From contig DMBB01000041.1 of NCBI GenBank assembly GCA_003446295.1, forward strand, positions 1 to 5,445: 5,445 bases of DNA, in the 5' to 3' direction. This DNA is from Erysipelotrichaceae bacterium (GTDB lineage Bacteria > Bacillota_I > Bacilli_A > Erysipelotrichales > Erysipelotrichaceae). Shown one piece after another: positions 5,407 to 5,445 of the stretch. Every line of letters starts with the position of its first letter. The first letter of the stretch is position 1. A program made the position numbers and the translations under genes. The notes beneath the pieces were generated by a model that was not told where the DNA came from, made no database searches, and saw only the letters and a program-made list of their open reading frames with translations.

Positions 5407-5445
5407 CGCCAATTGAGAAGTCACTTAGTTTATTAGTCAAATTCT

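Overview
The window looks like part of a Bacillota (Firmicutes) chromosome, probably from a gut-type anaerobe. The signs are a lipoprotein substrate-binding protein with a Gram-positive style lipobox, strong AGGAGG-like ribosome binding sites, a ribose-type ABC importer under an AraC regulator, and mid-range GC. The genus cannot be fixed from the sequence.

Left half (1-3281): a carbohydrate-import locus. On the minus strand a sugar-binding lipoprotein gene (1044-2051) is followed by a ribose-type (RbsC-like) permease gene (968 down past the left edge). A perfect 12-bp stem-loop lies between them and may set the ratio of the two products. No ATPase gene is present here; it should lie beyond the left edge or elsewhere. 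Divergent to the binding protein is an AraC/XylS regulator with a cupin sensor domain (2204-3136), ending at a good intrinsic terminator (3252-3281). The 152-bp divergent spacer holds -10-like boxes for both directions and a dyad, GTGTAA-N7-TTACAC. The simplest reading is a local regulator that senses a sugar and controls the importer.

Right half (3328-5445): a two-gene minus-strand module that converges on the regulator gene. A small helix-turn-helix protein (about 109 aa, or longer if it starts upstream) is followed after 4 nt by a 564-aa modular nuclease. The nuclease has three zinc-ribbon repeats, a Vsr-like/EDxHD endonuclease core, two more zinc-ribbon repeats and a C-terminal NUMOD1-type DNA-binding helix-turn-helix. 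Its DNA is visibly more AT-rich than the neighbouring genes in the lines I counted. A near-perfect 22-bp palindrome (5385-5406) overlaps a possible promoter just upstream of the small gene. This suggests a self-regulated, horizontally acquired nuclease module (homing-type element or genome defence). That function is inference; only the domain architecture and gene arrangement are seen directly.
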